Shown: positions 55,544-64,000, counted from the stretch's first letter. The stretch is DNA of 64,000 nt from Desulfovibrio sp. (GCA_022839785.1 JALHJW010000002.1:1-64000); one strand, 5' to 3'. Made by a program: numbers and translations. The notes: a model not told the origin generated them from the sequence alone.

Positions 55544-56763
55544 GCCGTCCCTCCCCGCCTCGCGGCGTGCAGCGCGATCGCCTCCCGGCAGATGGCGGCA
55601 TGGGCGTGGCTCGCCTTTTCCCAGTGATGGTGCTCAAGCACGAAGCGCCGCCCGGCGTCTCCCGTTTCCCGGCGCTCCTCAGGCCTGGCGTACAAGCGCA
55701 GCAACGCGTCGCGCACATCCCGCTCGTCAAGGACGTTGACATTGGGAATGGGCGGTTCCTTAGCCACATCGCGCCGGTGGTCGTGATCGATGTACCCCAG
55801 CACAGGCTTGCCGCACGACATGGCCTCGATGCAGATGTAGCCGTGGTTCGCGATACGGGGCTCGATCTGATCGAAGACGACGTCCGCAGCGTTGTAGAGT
55901 TGAATGAGGGCATCCCTGGCCAGGGGGGAGAACCACCGGACATGGGGCGTCAGCCCCATGCCCTCGATCATCTCCCGGGCCTCCGTGCGTTGCGGACCGC
56001 GATCCACCAGCCAGAGCACCGCACGCCCCGGCCCCACCTCGTCCATGAAGGCTTTCACGCCCCGCAGCAGGACATCCGTGCCTTTGGTGTACTGCAGCGT
56101 CCGGATGGGGTCGATCATGAGCTGCGAGCAGTTGAGGATGACGAAACGTCCCTCACTGTCGTTGCTCTGGCGCAGCCAGTCCCATCGTTCCCGGGGCAGG
56201 GGCGCATAGGCATGCGCGTTCATGGGGAAGCACCAGCTGCGCACGCGGTCCAGAGGGATGCCCAGCCGCTCCAGCGCCGGGACGAACTTCTTCTGGTGCA
56301 GCAGCCCCAGCAGCACGGTCGCCTCGCGCAGGATGGTGCGGATGTGCCACGCGCGGATGCGCTCTTCCTCGGTATCGTCGAGGAACGGCCAGTGGTTGAT
56401 GTCGCCTCCGAACGGCTTGTAGACGAAGGGCTTCCCGGAGATGGCCGCCCATATGGCGTAAAGCCCGTTGCACTGCAGCACGTCGCAGGCGGCGATCTTG
56501 CGCAGGATATCCCGGGCCTGCACGCCCAGGCTCAACGGGGACGTGGTCAGCAGATCCTCGTACCGGATCCGGGTCACCTCCTCTTCCGTCAGCACCGGAT
56601 GGTAGCTGGTAATGGCCAGCCGGGGATGGGCGCGGTTGTCCGTATAGAACCACGCGTCGTAACCGGCACGCTGCATGTAGCGGCAGTAGCTGTAGTCCGT
56701 GCCGAGCGCGCTCAGGAAATGAACGCGCAGCGGCCCGGAATTCAGTCGTCCGCCATCCGTCAT
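55537..56763 (-). CDS. Glycosyltransferase, GT4-like (GT-B fold)
   Basis: 408 residues. The N-terminal Rossmann half has FVYKPFGGDINHWPFLDDTEEERI; the C-terminal half carries FVILNCSQLMIDPIRTLQYTKGTDVLLRGVKAF, WFSPLARDALIQLYNAADVVFDQ and ICIEAMSCGKPVLGYID, the EX7E-like donor site of GT4 enzymes (HGYICIEAMSCGKP). Retaining transfer of a nucleotide-sugar is expected. Start overlaps the stop of methyltransferase 2 (ATGA). Confidence 0.85.
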   Translation of the reverse strand: MTDGGRLNSGPLRVHFLSALGTDYSYCRYMQRAGYDAWFYTDNRAHPRLAITSYHPVLTEEEVTRIRYEDLLTTSPLSLGVQARDILRKIAACDVLQCNGLYAIWAAISGKPFVYKPFGGDINHWPFLDDTEEERIRAWHIRTILREATVLLGLLHQKKFVPALERLGIPLDRVRSWCFPMNAHAYAPLPRERWDWLRQSNDSEGRFVILNCSQLMIDPIRTLQYTKGTDVLLRGVKAFMDEVGPGRAVLWLVDRGPQRTEAREMIEGMGLTPHVRWFSPLARDALIQLYNAADVVFDQIEPRIANHGYICIEAMSCGKPVLGYIDHDHRRDVAKEPPIPNVNVLDERDVRDALLRLYARPEERRETGDAGRRFVLEHHHWEKASHAHAAICREAIALHAARRGGTAC

Positions 56764-57749
56764 TTCTTCTCTCCGCAGAAGAAATGCTGCGCCGGGACAT
56801 GACGGTATTCGACCACCTTGAAGCCGCTGTCCTCATACCAGGAGGCGATCTCTTCCTTGGTGAAGCGGTACGTGTACTCGGGATGGTACCAGTCGAAGTT
56901 CACGATGGTGGAGTTGATCATCCCCCATTCCTCGTTCCAGAAGCACTTGAGGAAGTGGTAGTAGATCAGGCGCTGCAGATCGTAGTTGCCCTTCTTGATC
57001 TCCAGCACGGGAAGGTCCTGCGGGATCTCCACGTTCACCTTGAGTTCGGAAAGGATCTTGCCGAACAGGGTGAACTCCTTGAGCGCCTCGAAAGCCTCGC
57101 GCTTTTCCATCTTCTTGAAGTATTCCCGGAAATAGTCGTCGCACAGCTCGCGCATGGGCGACTTCCTGGTGTAGACGCTGATCAGGAACTTCCCCCCCGG
57201 CTTCAGCGCGCGGGCGATGCTCTTGAAGGTCGCGGCGGGATCGCTGGCGAGCATGATGGCTGAGCGGCAGACCGCCACGTCGAAGGACGGGGTGAAGATG
57301 TCCTCCATCATGTCGGCCCGCACGAAGCGGAAGTTGGGCAGGTGGCCGAAGCGCTCCTTCTTCACGTCCGCGAGGGTGTTGTTGATGTCGATGCCGACGT
57401 ACTGCCCTTCGAACCCGGCCCCCTTGACGATGTCGGCGACGCCGCCGTAGCCGCAGGCCACGTCGAGCACGCTCCGGGCGCCCTTGAGGGCCTGGGGCAG
57501 ATAGTCCTGCCAGCCGAGCTTGTACGAGGCGGTGGCGGTCAGAATCTTTCCCCCGCTGTCCTCGATGGATTTATAGAAATCCAGCTCCTTGCCCCATTGC
57601 AGGTTGTAGTGATCCTCGGTCTGGGTCCCGCGCAGCATGATGTTGGCGACGCCGTCGCGGACCGGGAAGCCGTGCCCCGCGGCACACTCGCACCGTTCGG
57701 GAGTGAAGGCCAGCGGACTTTGACAGATCGGGCAAAGCAGAGTGCTCAT
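56760..57749 (-). CDS. Class I SAM methyltransferase with zinc-ribbon N-terminus, paralogue 2
   Basis: 329 residues; same plan as the gene at 53823-54809: zinc ribbon (CPICQSPL, CECAAGH), SAM loop LDVACGYGGVADIV near residue 95, then YTRKSPMRELCDDYFREYF and NSTIVNFDWYHPEY. The two copies differ mainly in the acidic substrate-side helices. A recent duplication with possible change of acceptor. Overlaps the glycosyltransferase gene by four bases. Confidence 0.87.
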   Translation of the reverse strand: MSTLLCPICQSPLAFTPERCECAAGHGFPVRDGVANIMLRGTQTEDHYNLQWGKELDFYKSIEDSGGKILTATASYKLGWQDYLPQALKGARSVLDVACGYGGVADIVKGAGFEGQYVGIDINNTLADVKKERFGHLPNFRFVRADMMEDIFTPSFDVAVCRSAIMLASDPAATFKSIARALKPGGKFLISVYTRKSPMRELCDDYFREYFKKMEKREAFEALKEFTLFGKILSELKVNVEIPQDLPVLEIKKGNYDLQRLIYYHFLKCFWNEEWGMINSTIVNFDWYHPEYTYRFTKEEIASWYEDSGFKVVEYRHVPAQHFFCGEKK

Positions 57750-57820
57750 ACTATCTCCTTTGTAAGCGTATGCGTCGTTTATGGTGTCTCACGGCGTCGC
57801 GGCAGGCCGCTCACCGTTCC

Positions 57821-58693
57821 TCATGCGGGATTCCGGGGCTCCCGACCCTGCTCCACCGCGCCGGACAAAGCCTCGACGACTTGGCGGGAAAACTCCCCTG
57901 CGAGGCGTTCGAAAAGCTCCCCGTCCGGCGCGCGCACCACGGGGGGGGCGACGAGCAACCCTTCAAGATCGTCCAGGCCGACGACAGGGATCGTATACTC
58001 GCGCAACGCAGGCGGGGCGGCGCAGGCGAAAACCCGCGCCCCGGCGAAGAGGGCCATGCTCAGTTCGAAGGACCATGCCCCCCCTCCTGCCGCTACGGGC
58101 GGCGGCGCGTACCAGCCCCACACGCCGCGCACGCGGTTGGCGAGGTCCACGTACGAGCGGGATTCCAAAACAAAGAGCAGATCGAAGCCGCGACGCCCAG
58201 GTGCAAGGTAGCTGCGCTGCAGGCCTCGAATCTGCTCGTGCGTGCACAACTCCATCTGCACGGCCACGCTCGGCCGCGGCGTGCGGACGAACGGGTTGGC
58301 CGGATCGTATTCAGGCGTCCAGGCAGAGGGCAGGCAACAGCCAGGCGCATCCGCGCGTCCGTTCAGGGACGGCAGGGGCCGCTCGAAGGCGCAAGGCACG
58401 CCCCGGTCGCGATGCCAGTCCGCAAGACGCGCCAGGGGCCAGCCCTGGTAAGCCGCGCTGTAGACGTGAAACGAGGGGACAGGCGGCCGGAACTCCAGGG
58501 CGGCCAGAGCATCGGGGTCCGTGTCCAACAGCACCACCCCGTCCACAGGACCGGACCCCGCCCCCGGCCGCGACAAGGGCGCGTCCGTCCACATCGTGAG
58601 CACCCTGGCATGGGCCTGGCGGGCCAGGGCGTCCCCCATGGCCCGGACGCGCAGTTGTCGGCGCCTGGGAGCGCACAGAAGAATCGTCAGCAT
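57821..58693 (-). CDS. Unassigned protein with nucleoside 2-deoxyribosyltransferase-like C-terminus
   Basis: 290 residues. The first half (MLTILLCAPRRRQLRVRAMGDAL) is a Rossmann-like opening. Residues about 165-250 (FDLLFVLESRSYVDLANRVRG...WSFELSMALFAGARVFACAAPP) resemble the DLVFVLN...E-L-G-YA-GKPVF pattern of nucleoside deoxyribosyltransferase-like/TIR-related folds. I have no firm family. It overlaps methyltransferase 3 by seven bases and is separated from methyltransferase 2 by 71 bases. Confidence 0.5.
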   Translation of the reverse strand: MLTILLCAPRRRQLRVRAMGDALARQAHARVLTMWTDAPLSRPGAGSGPVDGVVLLDTDPDALAALEFRPPVPSFHVYSAAYQGWPLARLADWHRDRGVPCAFERPLPSLNGRADAPGCCLPSAWTPEYDPANPFVRTPRPSVAVQMELCTHEQIRGLQRSYLAPGRRGFDLLFVLESRSYVDLANRVRGVWGWYAPPPVAAGGGAWSFELSMALFAGARVFACAAPPALREYTIPVVGLDDLEGLLVAPPVVRAPDGELFERLAGEFSRQVVEALSGAVEQGREPRNPA

Positions 58694-59358
58694 CCTTCAT
58701 GCCCCCGGCAGGCGGATCCCCACACGAAGGTCGCATTGAAGCGGTGGGTCAGGCCACGGTAGACCTTCCGGTCGTGGCCGACATCCTCGGGAGTCTCCCA
58801 AAGAATGGACGCCGCCGGTTCGGGCAGACCCATGGCCGCAAATCGGTCATGACAATACTGCATGTTGGGCATCCACATGAACGCGTCGTCCTCCCGTCCA
58901 TAATGCAGGCGCATGGCCGTGGCTCCCAAAGGGGCCACGTTCAGGTTCACGACCACGAGTTCCGAGGCCACGCGATGGAGTTCCCTGACGGCTTCCCAGG
59001 CTCCGGGAATGATGAACAGCACGCCCAGGGAGACCGCGGCGTCGAACGTTCCGTCCGCGAAGGGCAACGTGACGGCGTCTCCCGCCAGATACGCGCCGAG
59101 TCCATAGAATCCCTGCCCATCCCGCACTTGTTCCCGGCTGATGTCCAGGCCCACGTAACGGCCCGCCACGTCCCTGGCGCGCAGCATGGCCCCGAGTTGC
59201 CCGCTGCCGCACCCGCAATCCAGCACCAGGGGAGCCCGGCCCAGACGGCGGCCGAGGGCGTCCAGCAGGTCGAGCGCCGGACCGAAGTGTATGTTGTCGC
59301 CCCGGCGCAGCGCGGTTTCCCGGTCGATGAAAAAGTACCCATCCGGCGCCAAGCTCAT
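58687..59358 (-). CDS. Class I SAM methyltransferase 3
   Basis: 223 residues, Methyltransf_11 type. LVLDCGCGSGQLGAML near residue 45, GLDISREQVRDG, TLPFADGTFDAAVSLGVLFII near 100. No zinc ribbon. Start ATG 59358 overlaps the preceding stop (ATGA). The long frame from 60297 is antisense noise; only this part is real. Confidence 0.85.
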   Translation of the reverse strand: MSLAPDGYFFIDRETALRRGDNIHFGPALDLLDALGRRLGRAPLVLDCGCGSGQLGAMLRARDVAGRYVGLDISREQVRDGQGFYGLGAYLAGDAVTLPFADGTFDAAVSLGVLFIIPGAWEAVRELHRVASELVVVNLNVAPLGATAMRLHYGREDDAFMWMPNMQYCHDRFAAMGLPEPAASILWETPEDVGHDRKVYRGLTHRFNATFVWGSACRGHEGC

Positions 59359-60500
59359 GCGATCTCCGTTCCCTCCGGCGCTGTCCAGGCAGCGGCTGCC
59401 GGTCTCTGATCCCCAGGACGGCTCCCTGCCGCCTCCGCCCCCGCGATATGCCAGAAGCGTTCCAGGCTGGACAGGGATATCCGGAGCACCCCTGTCCGGT
59501 TGCCGTCGCAGATGTCCTTCGGAGAGATGTCCACGAATAGATAGGCGAATTCCCCTTGCACGCGGATGGTTCCCACGCTGACCGTCTCGTCCTCCAGCAC
59601 GCCCGGAACCAGGCGGGCATACGGGATGAACGTCGAGGGGCATGCCCCGCCCTCCAGAGCGTACAGCCCGACCCCGCGGCGGTCGGCGCAGATGATCATC
59701 CGCCCTGCCACGGCCATGCCGGTGGGGCAGTCCAGACCGTCGACCACGCAACGCACCCGGCCCGAGTCGTCGATCCGCAGGATCTCGCCGTCCCCCACCG
59801 CAGAGGTGGGCGTGTTGACCACAAGCACGTTCTGGCCCACGCCCACAGGGCTCATGAGGAAATCCGCCCACGGCAGGGAGACGGCGCGCGGCGCCCCCCA
59901 CTGCTCGTCGAGAAAAAAGAGGCTCTTGGTCTTCCAGGAGAGCACGGCGGCGCCTTGATCCCGCCGACAGAGGGCCGTGGCGCTCCGCACCCCGGCACGT
60001 CCCAGAGGGACGATCCGTCTGGTCGTGCCGCTTGCCGCGTCCACGATGGCCAGATGCTCGCCGTCCTTGGCCAGCAGCCACACCTCCCCGCCGCACAGCT
60101 CCTTGCCGTGGACGCTGCCGGGCATGTCGGGAAGAGGCTGCGGACAAACATCCCCCGCTGCAAAACGGATGAACGCATCGCCGGGAAAGGCCGTGCTCAG
60201 GATGCTCCCATCGGGCAGCATAAGCGGGGACACATTCTTGCTCCCCACGGGCAGCGGCAGGGACGTCCAATCCGCAGCCAGAAGATCGCAGGCCCACCGT
60301 GGAGCCCCGCCCTCCTCACGGCGCGCGTCCAGCGCCAGGATGCCCAGGCAGGAATACATATCGGCATGGGAGACCACCTCGGCCCTTCCCGCAGCCAAGG
60401 CCCCCCATGCCATGTTTTTGACCAGTACGGCCACGGCCAGTTCTCCGCCGTGCCCATGCGGACCGCAGGGCCGGACGGTCCGTGCGATCGCGTCAGACAC
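59355..60500 (-). CDS. Unknown protein with beta-propeller-like repeats
   Basis: 381 residues from GTG 60500, chosen for AAGGAGG five bases before it. Repeated short beta-strand patterns (MLPDGSILSTAFPGDAFIRF, VWLLAKDGEHLAIVDAASG, GEILRIDDSGRVRCVVDGLDCPTGMAVAGRMIICADRRGVGLYALEGG) suggest an SMP-30/NHL-type propeller. No signal peptide. Could be a lactonase-like sugar enzyme or a scaffold. I do not recognise the family. It overlaps its upstream neighbour by eight bases. Confidence 0.6.
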   Translation of the reverse strand: MSDAIARTVRPCGPHGHGGELAVAVLVKNMAWGALAAGRAEVVSHADMYSCLGILALDARREEGGAPRWACDLLAADWTSLPLPVGSKNVSPLMLPDGSILSTAFPGDAFIRFAAGDVCPQPLPDMPGSVHGKELCGGEVWLLAKDGEHLAIVDAASGTTRRIVPLGRAGVRSATALCRRDQGAAVLSWKTKSLFFLDEQWGAPRAVSLPWADFLMSPVGVGQNVLVVNTPTSAVGDGEILRIDDSGRVRCVVDGLDCPTGMAVAGRMIICADRRGVGLYALEGGACPSTFIPYARLVPGVLEDETVSVGTIRVQGEFAYLFVDISPKDICDGNRTGVLRISLSSLERFWHIAGAEAAGSRPGDQRPAAAAWTAPEGTEIA

Positions 60501-61728
60501 GGCCGCCTCCTTCCATACGCCGCCCGTCTTGCCGCCGCACCTGCATGCGGAGGACATCCAGGGGATGCGTGAGCAATGCGGCCGCTTCCGTTGCGAAGGC
60601 AGCCACAGCTCCAGCCGCCAAGTCGCCATCCAGACGCTCCAGGGATTGGGCGTGCCCCACCACCAGGGCGTAATCCGCTTCGAACACGGGCGGCAAGGAC
60701 TGGCGCCCGCAGATATGCGCCCCATCATCCAGACGCACGTTCCCGGACCAGAGCCGCCCAGGTCTGTACCGGCGCTCGGTCGTGTACTCCCCGGTCCTTC
60801 CCGCGCGCAACACCGCCACCGCCACTCCGGTGCAGTCCGGGGAAAGCTCCATGGAGACGGTTCCGGCAACGCTCATCAGTTCGGGCATCTCCTCGCCCAA
60901 CAACAGTCCCGAGGCGTCGAAAAAGGCGGGCCGGGCCACGACCCCATCGGCCAGACCCGGGAGAGCCATGCGCAGCACCGTGCCCGACAGACGGCAGACC
61001 GCCCGCGCCATGTCTGCAAAGCCGCACCAGGGGGACAGGCCCACCGCGCCGGGCACGTCGTCCGGCCGGGCTTTCCAGAAAAAGCGACCCGCCAGAGAAT
61101 TCTCGGGCAGCCAGCGGACATCGGCGCAACCGAGCCCTCCGACTTCCTCGGAATATCCCGCATGGAGCGGAGCGCTGAGCACCCAGGCGCCGGTCTCGGC
61201 CAGCGCCGCCTCCTGCTCCAGCCCGCGCCGATGCAGCCATGCCCCGGCCTCCTGTGCGGACGCGAGACGGTGGACCAGCAGCAATCCCATCGGCTTGGAG
61301 AGCATGCGCAGATGGAAGGGATGATCCTGGGCAGGACGGCAACTCACCACAGTGCGTCCCCCGTGCGCGGCGAAGAGTTCGACCGCCTGGCGCACCGTCT
61401 CCCCAGTCAACCGGCAGTTGCGCAAATCCGCCAGCACCCAAGGCCCTGCAACTCCTTCCGGAGCCCATTCCCGCAAGCGGGATGCCGAAGGGTCGCCGAA
61501 CAGGGCGCCCAGATTTCCGTCCTTGACCGGCGCAATGCGGCGCGGACGGGGCCAGCCCGCCGCGACGAGCGCCTCGCACCCCTGCTGCGAGTCGCAGACC
61601 GTCACAAGCTCGTCGGGACCGCACAACGCCGAAAGCTCCCGCAGGGATGTGGCGAGAACCCGCCGGAGTTCGGCTTCGCCCCAGTCGAGCGTTCCGAATG
61701 CGGACAACAGATGCGCGAGGACTATCAT
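60493..61728 (-). CDS. Unknown protein, possible degenerate nucleotidyltransferase
   Basis: 411 residues. The stretch WVLADLRNCRLTGETVRQAVELFAAHGGRTVVSCRPAQDHPFHLRML near residues 97-145 has the cadence of cytidylyltransferases (L..CP.LT...D-AV-LF...D-VVSC...HP), but the N-terminal IIPARGGSK-type loop is absent. The rest is unassigned. Starts within the stop of the CMP-sugar synthetase gene (ATGA). A paralogue or partner of that enzyme is possible. Confidence 0.5.
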   Translation of the reverse strand: MIVLAHLLSAFGTLDWGEAELRRVLATSLRELSALCGPDELVTVCDSQQGCEALVAAGWPRPRRIAPVKDGNLGALFGDPSASRLREWAPEGVAGPWVLADLRNCRLTGETVRQAVELFAAHGGRTVVSCRPAQDHPFHLRMLSKPMGLLLVHRLASAQEAGAWLHRRGLEQEAALAETGAWVLSAPLHAGYSEEVGGLGCADVRWLPENSLAGRFFWKARPDDVPGAVGLSPWCGFADMARAVCRLSGTVLRMALPGLADGVVARPAFFDASGLLLGEEMPELMSVAGTVSMELSPDCTGVAVAVLRAGRTGEYTTERRYRPGRLWSGNVRLDDGAHICGRQSLPPVFEADYALVVGHAQSLERLDGDLAAGAVAAFATEAAALLTHPLDVLRMQVRRQDGRRMEGGGRV

Positions 61729-62486
61729 TGCATAAATTCAAAGAAGCCCTGCCGGATGACTTCCTCAGCCAGACGCAGGTCTTCCCAGGTATCTATGTCC
61801 AGGACCTCGATCGGGTCCTCAAGAATGTGAACATACCTTCGACAGGATTTGTACTGTGCATAGTTGTTTCCAATGAAATTCCCCATACACCTCAGAAAAC
61901 ACTCACTGCCGTTCTGAAAACTGTCCGGCAAGCGCGTCATCATGCCATCATCGCACGTGAAGAACCCGTTGTGATCCACTGACAACCTTTTCGCGGTCAC
62001 AACGTTGCTGTATCCCTGGAGAAGGATATCCGTCAAAGTCGTCACGAGAGATGCCGTGCGAAAAACGCTTGTCGGGTACAGCGTGACGACGGCATCGAAC
62101 TGTCTGCCCGCACGGCGCAGGGCGCTCCGGGTGAACTCCACCGCCGTGGTTATCTGGGCGCTGTCCCCCGAGATATCCGCAGGCCTGAGGACAGGGACCT
62201 CGGCCCCGAAATCCCTGGCCACGGCGGCCACATCGGGGTCGTCGGTCGAAACCACCACCGCGTCGATGTTCGGGGCCGCCAGCGCCACCTCCACGGCATA
62301 CCCCAGCAGGGGCTTGCCGCACAGCGGCTGAATGTTCTTGCAGGGCACCCCTTTGGACCCGCCCCTGGCGGGGATGATGGCCAGAACCTGAGGACGCCGC
62401 GCAGACGCGTCCTCATATTCCCCCGTATGCAGATGGGGGCACGGCGGATGGGGCAGGGAATGCACGATCGTGTGCTCATGCTGCAT
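61725..62486 (-). CDS. neuA: Acylneuraminate cytidylyltransferase (CMP-sugar synthetase)
   Basis: Activates a nonulosonic acid (sialic, legionaminic or pseudaminic) or Kdo-like sugar with CTP. 253 residues from ATG 62486, with GGAGGGA before it. AIIPARGGSKGVPCKNIQPLCGKPLL near residue 38 is the nucleotide-binding signature; VVVSTDDPDVAAVARDFGAEVPVLRP and TLYPTSVFR follow. Subfamily not resolvable: PseF, LegF and NeuA look alike. The start lies inside the end of the amidotransferase gene. Confidence 0.88.
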   Translation of the reverse strand: MQHEHTIVHSLPHPPCPHLHTGEYEDASARRPQVLAIIPARGGSKGVPCKNIQPLCGKPLLGYAVEVALAAPNIDAVVVSTDDPDVAAVARDFGAEVPVLRPADISGDSAQITTAVEFTRSALRRAGRQFDAVVTLYPTSVFRTASLVTTLTDILLQGYSNVVTAKRLSVDHNGFFTCDDGMMTRLPDSFQNGSECFLRCMGNFIGNNYAQYKSCRRYVHILEDPIEVLDIDTWEDLRLAEEVIRQGFFEFMQ

Positions 62487-64000
62487 GACGTCCCTCCAGA
62501 AACTCCCTGCACCACTGCTCAAAGCACAAGAGCGACCAGATCAGCAGGCGTCTGTTGGCCGTGCCGTCGAGGTGCTCGCCCACGAGCGCCCGGACGGCGT
62601 CCCGGTCCAGGTAGCCGTAAATCCGGGCGTCCTTGTGCAGCAGCGTCCGCCGGACGAAATCCATGGAGTCGCCCTTGAACCAGCTCGCATCGGGTCCGCT
62701 GAATCCCTGCTTCACGCCGTTGGCGATCTCGGGGCCCACGATGCGGGACATGGCCCTGCGCAGGATGAGCTTTCCGTCCCTGGTCTTCTGGTAGTACCGC
62801 TTGACCTTGTTGCCCGTTTCGTTCTCGTTGAGCCGCACCACTTCGCGCAGGTTGCCCAGCTTCAGCCGCACCGGCAGGCGCATGGCGAAATCGACCAGAT
62901 CGTTGTCCAGAAACGGCGTGCGGCATTCCAGGCCGTGCGCCATGGAGAGCTTGTCCTCCACCAGCAGCAGCCCATGCAGGAAGGTCTTGGCCTCAAAGTA
63001 CAGGGAGTGGTTGATGTAGTCCTCGGGGCGGCAGAGCTGTTCCTCGTGGCCGTTCCAGACGCCCCGGAAGATGTCCCGCGTCCAGACATGCGACACCTTG
63101 CCCCAGACCGGGGCGAAGACCTGCCTGATCAGCGTGTTGGGAAGCAGGCGCTGCCAGTACCGGTAGTACTTGTCCACGTAGGCTTCGAAGGTGTCGTTGA
63201 CCACGGCCCGATAGTAGCGCCACGGGTAGCCCGCGAAGAGTTCGTCCCCCCCGGTGCCCGCCAGGACCACCTTGACGAATTTGCCCGCCAACTTGCACGT
63301 GCAGAAATTCGGATAGCTCTGGCCCACCCGCGGTTCGTCCAGGTGGCGCACGATGGCGGGCAGACAGCGCTCCATGTCCCCCGACTTGAGCACCGCCTGG
63401 TAGTGTTCCGTGCGGAAGAGGTAGGACATGTGCTCGGCCTGGGCTCGCTCGTCGCAGTAAAGCTCCATGCCCGAGGCGGAATGCATGTCGAAACCGCAGG
63501 TGAAGGTCTTGAGCGACGGCGAGAAGCGTGAGGCCACGGCCGTGACGGAGCCGGAGTCGATGCCGCCGCTCAGGAACGTCCCCACCTCCACGTCGCTGAC
63601 CATCTGGCGCTCCACGGCCCGGCGGAAGAGACGTTCGAGTTCCTCGACGCACTCCTCCTCGTCCACGGAGACGTCCGGCTCCCTGAAGTCGTAGTCCCAG
63701 TAGCGCTTCGCACGCGGCTCGGACGCGTCCGGACCGAGCCGCATGGTGCATCCCGCCGGGAATGTCCGCACGCCTTCGAAGAGCGTGGCCGCCGAGAAGA
63801 AGTTCTGAAAGGTGAAGTATTCGAGCAGACCTTCGAGATCGAGCCTGGCGGGAAAGGCGGGATGGGCCGCGATGGCCTTGATCTCCGAGGCGAAGGCGAA
63901 GACGCCCCCGCGTATCGCCCAGTAGAGGGGCTTTTGCCCGTAGCGGTCCCGGCCGAGCAGCAGGGTTCGTTCCCTGGCGTCCCACAGGGCGAAGGCGAAC
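62476..64000 (-). CDS. Asparagine synthase-type amidotransferase (partial, N-terminus off the right edge)
   Basis: 507 residues visible. The end of the class II glutaminase domain is seen (RDRYGQKPLYW, ALWDARERTLLLGRDRYGQ), then the synthetase domain: SGGIDSGSVTAVAS PP-loop near residue 130 of the visible part, GGDELFAGYPWRYY, and GLECRTPFLDNDLVDFAM. The usual length is about 620-640, so about 110-130 residues are missing. In glycan loci AsnB-like proteins amidate uronic acids or activated intermediates. Overlaps neuA by 11 bases. Confidence 0.9.
   Translation of the reverse strand, partial: FAFALWDARERTLLLGRDRYGQKPLYWAIRGGVFAFASEIKAIAAHPAFPARLDLEGLLEYFTFQNFFSAATLFEGVRTFPAGCTMRLGPDASEPRAKRYWDYDFREPDVSVDEEECVEELERLFRRAVERQMVSDVEVGTFLSGGIDSGSVTAVASRFSPSLKTFTCGFDMHSASGMELYCDERAQAEHMSYLFRTEHYQAVLKSGDMERCLPAIVRHLDEPRVGQSYPNFCTCKLAGKFVKVVLAGTGGDELFAGYPWRYYRAVVNDTFEAYVDKYYRYWQRLLPNTLIRQVFAPVWGKVSHVWTRDIFRGVWNGHEEQLCRPEDYINHSLYFEAKTFLHGLLLVEDKLSMAHGLECRTPFLDNDLVDFAMRLPVRLKLGNLREVVRLNENETGNKVKRYYQKTRDGKLILRRAMSRIVGPEIANGVKQGFSGPDASWFKGDSMDFVRRTLLHKDARIYGYLDRDAVRALVGEHLDGTANRRLLIWSLLCFEQWCREFLEGRHAA

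Overview
This window comes from a GC-rich (roughly 70 % G+C) Gram-negative anaerobe. I infer a deltaproteobacterium of the Desulfovibrio type, without proof. The reasons are the gene content (oxygen-independent ribonucleotide reductase NrdD/NrdG, a bacteriohemerythrin, Cys-rich sensory kinases, HD-GYP signalling), a CIRCE-controlled groESL operon, and long G-rich intergenic hairpins. Protein assignments rest on reading motifs by eye. No tRNA, rRNA, CRISPR array or insertion sequence was seen.

Layout. 1-14.6 kb is housekeeping and signalling: a PAS histidine kinase, rdgB and the 5' part of glmS on the minus strand; rimO, rpsA and sppA on the plus strand; a TauE/SafE permease; groES-groEL behind a sigma-70-like promoter and a CIRCE operator; and a membrane-anchored PhnD-like binding protein translationally coupled to a Cys-rich histidine kinase. 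14.6-25 kb is a purine and nucleoside salvage block: a CNT nucleoside transporter, an MTA/SAH-type deaminase, a BMP-type nucleoside ABC importer with an embedded phosphoribosyltransferase gene, apt and an MTA-phosphorylase-family gene, with a small MntA/HepT-type toxin-antitoxin pair between importer and apt. 25-46.3 kb holds gpsA, nrdD/nrdG (with an NrdR-box-like site upstream), an AsmA-like protein, a lipoprotein, an MFS transporter, an HD-GYP protein, an RND efflux pair, hemerythrin, a tiny Cys-rich protein, an RRM protein, a MOSC protein, a chemoreceptor and a KefB-type antiporter.

46.4-64 kb is a surface-glycan locus. On the plus strand are a nucleotide-sugar 4,6-dehydratase, a close UDP-sulfoquinovose synthase (SQD1) look-alike and a sugar-nucleotide epimerase. 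Convergent to them, on the minus strand, is a tightly packed operon of about 14 genes running in from the right edge: asparagine synthase-type amidotransferase (partial), CMP-sugar synthetase, two proteins I do not recognise, three intact methyltransferases (two of them zinc-ribbon paralogues flanking a glycosyltransferase and a deacetylase), a nucleotide-binding-like protein, a FemAB/GNAT-like acyltransferase, a radical SAM/SPASM enzyme, a formyltransferase and a frameshifted methyltransferase. Nearly all of these genes overlap by a few bases, so they are probably co-translated. This locus is the best candidate for undescribed biology: it looks like the synthesis and decoration of a nine-carbon-acid-containing and possibly sulfonated glycan.
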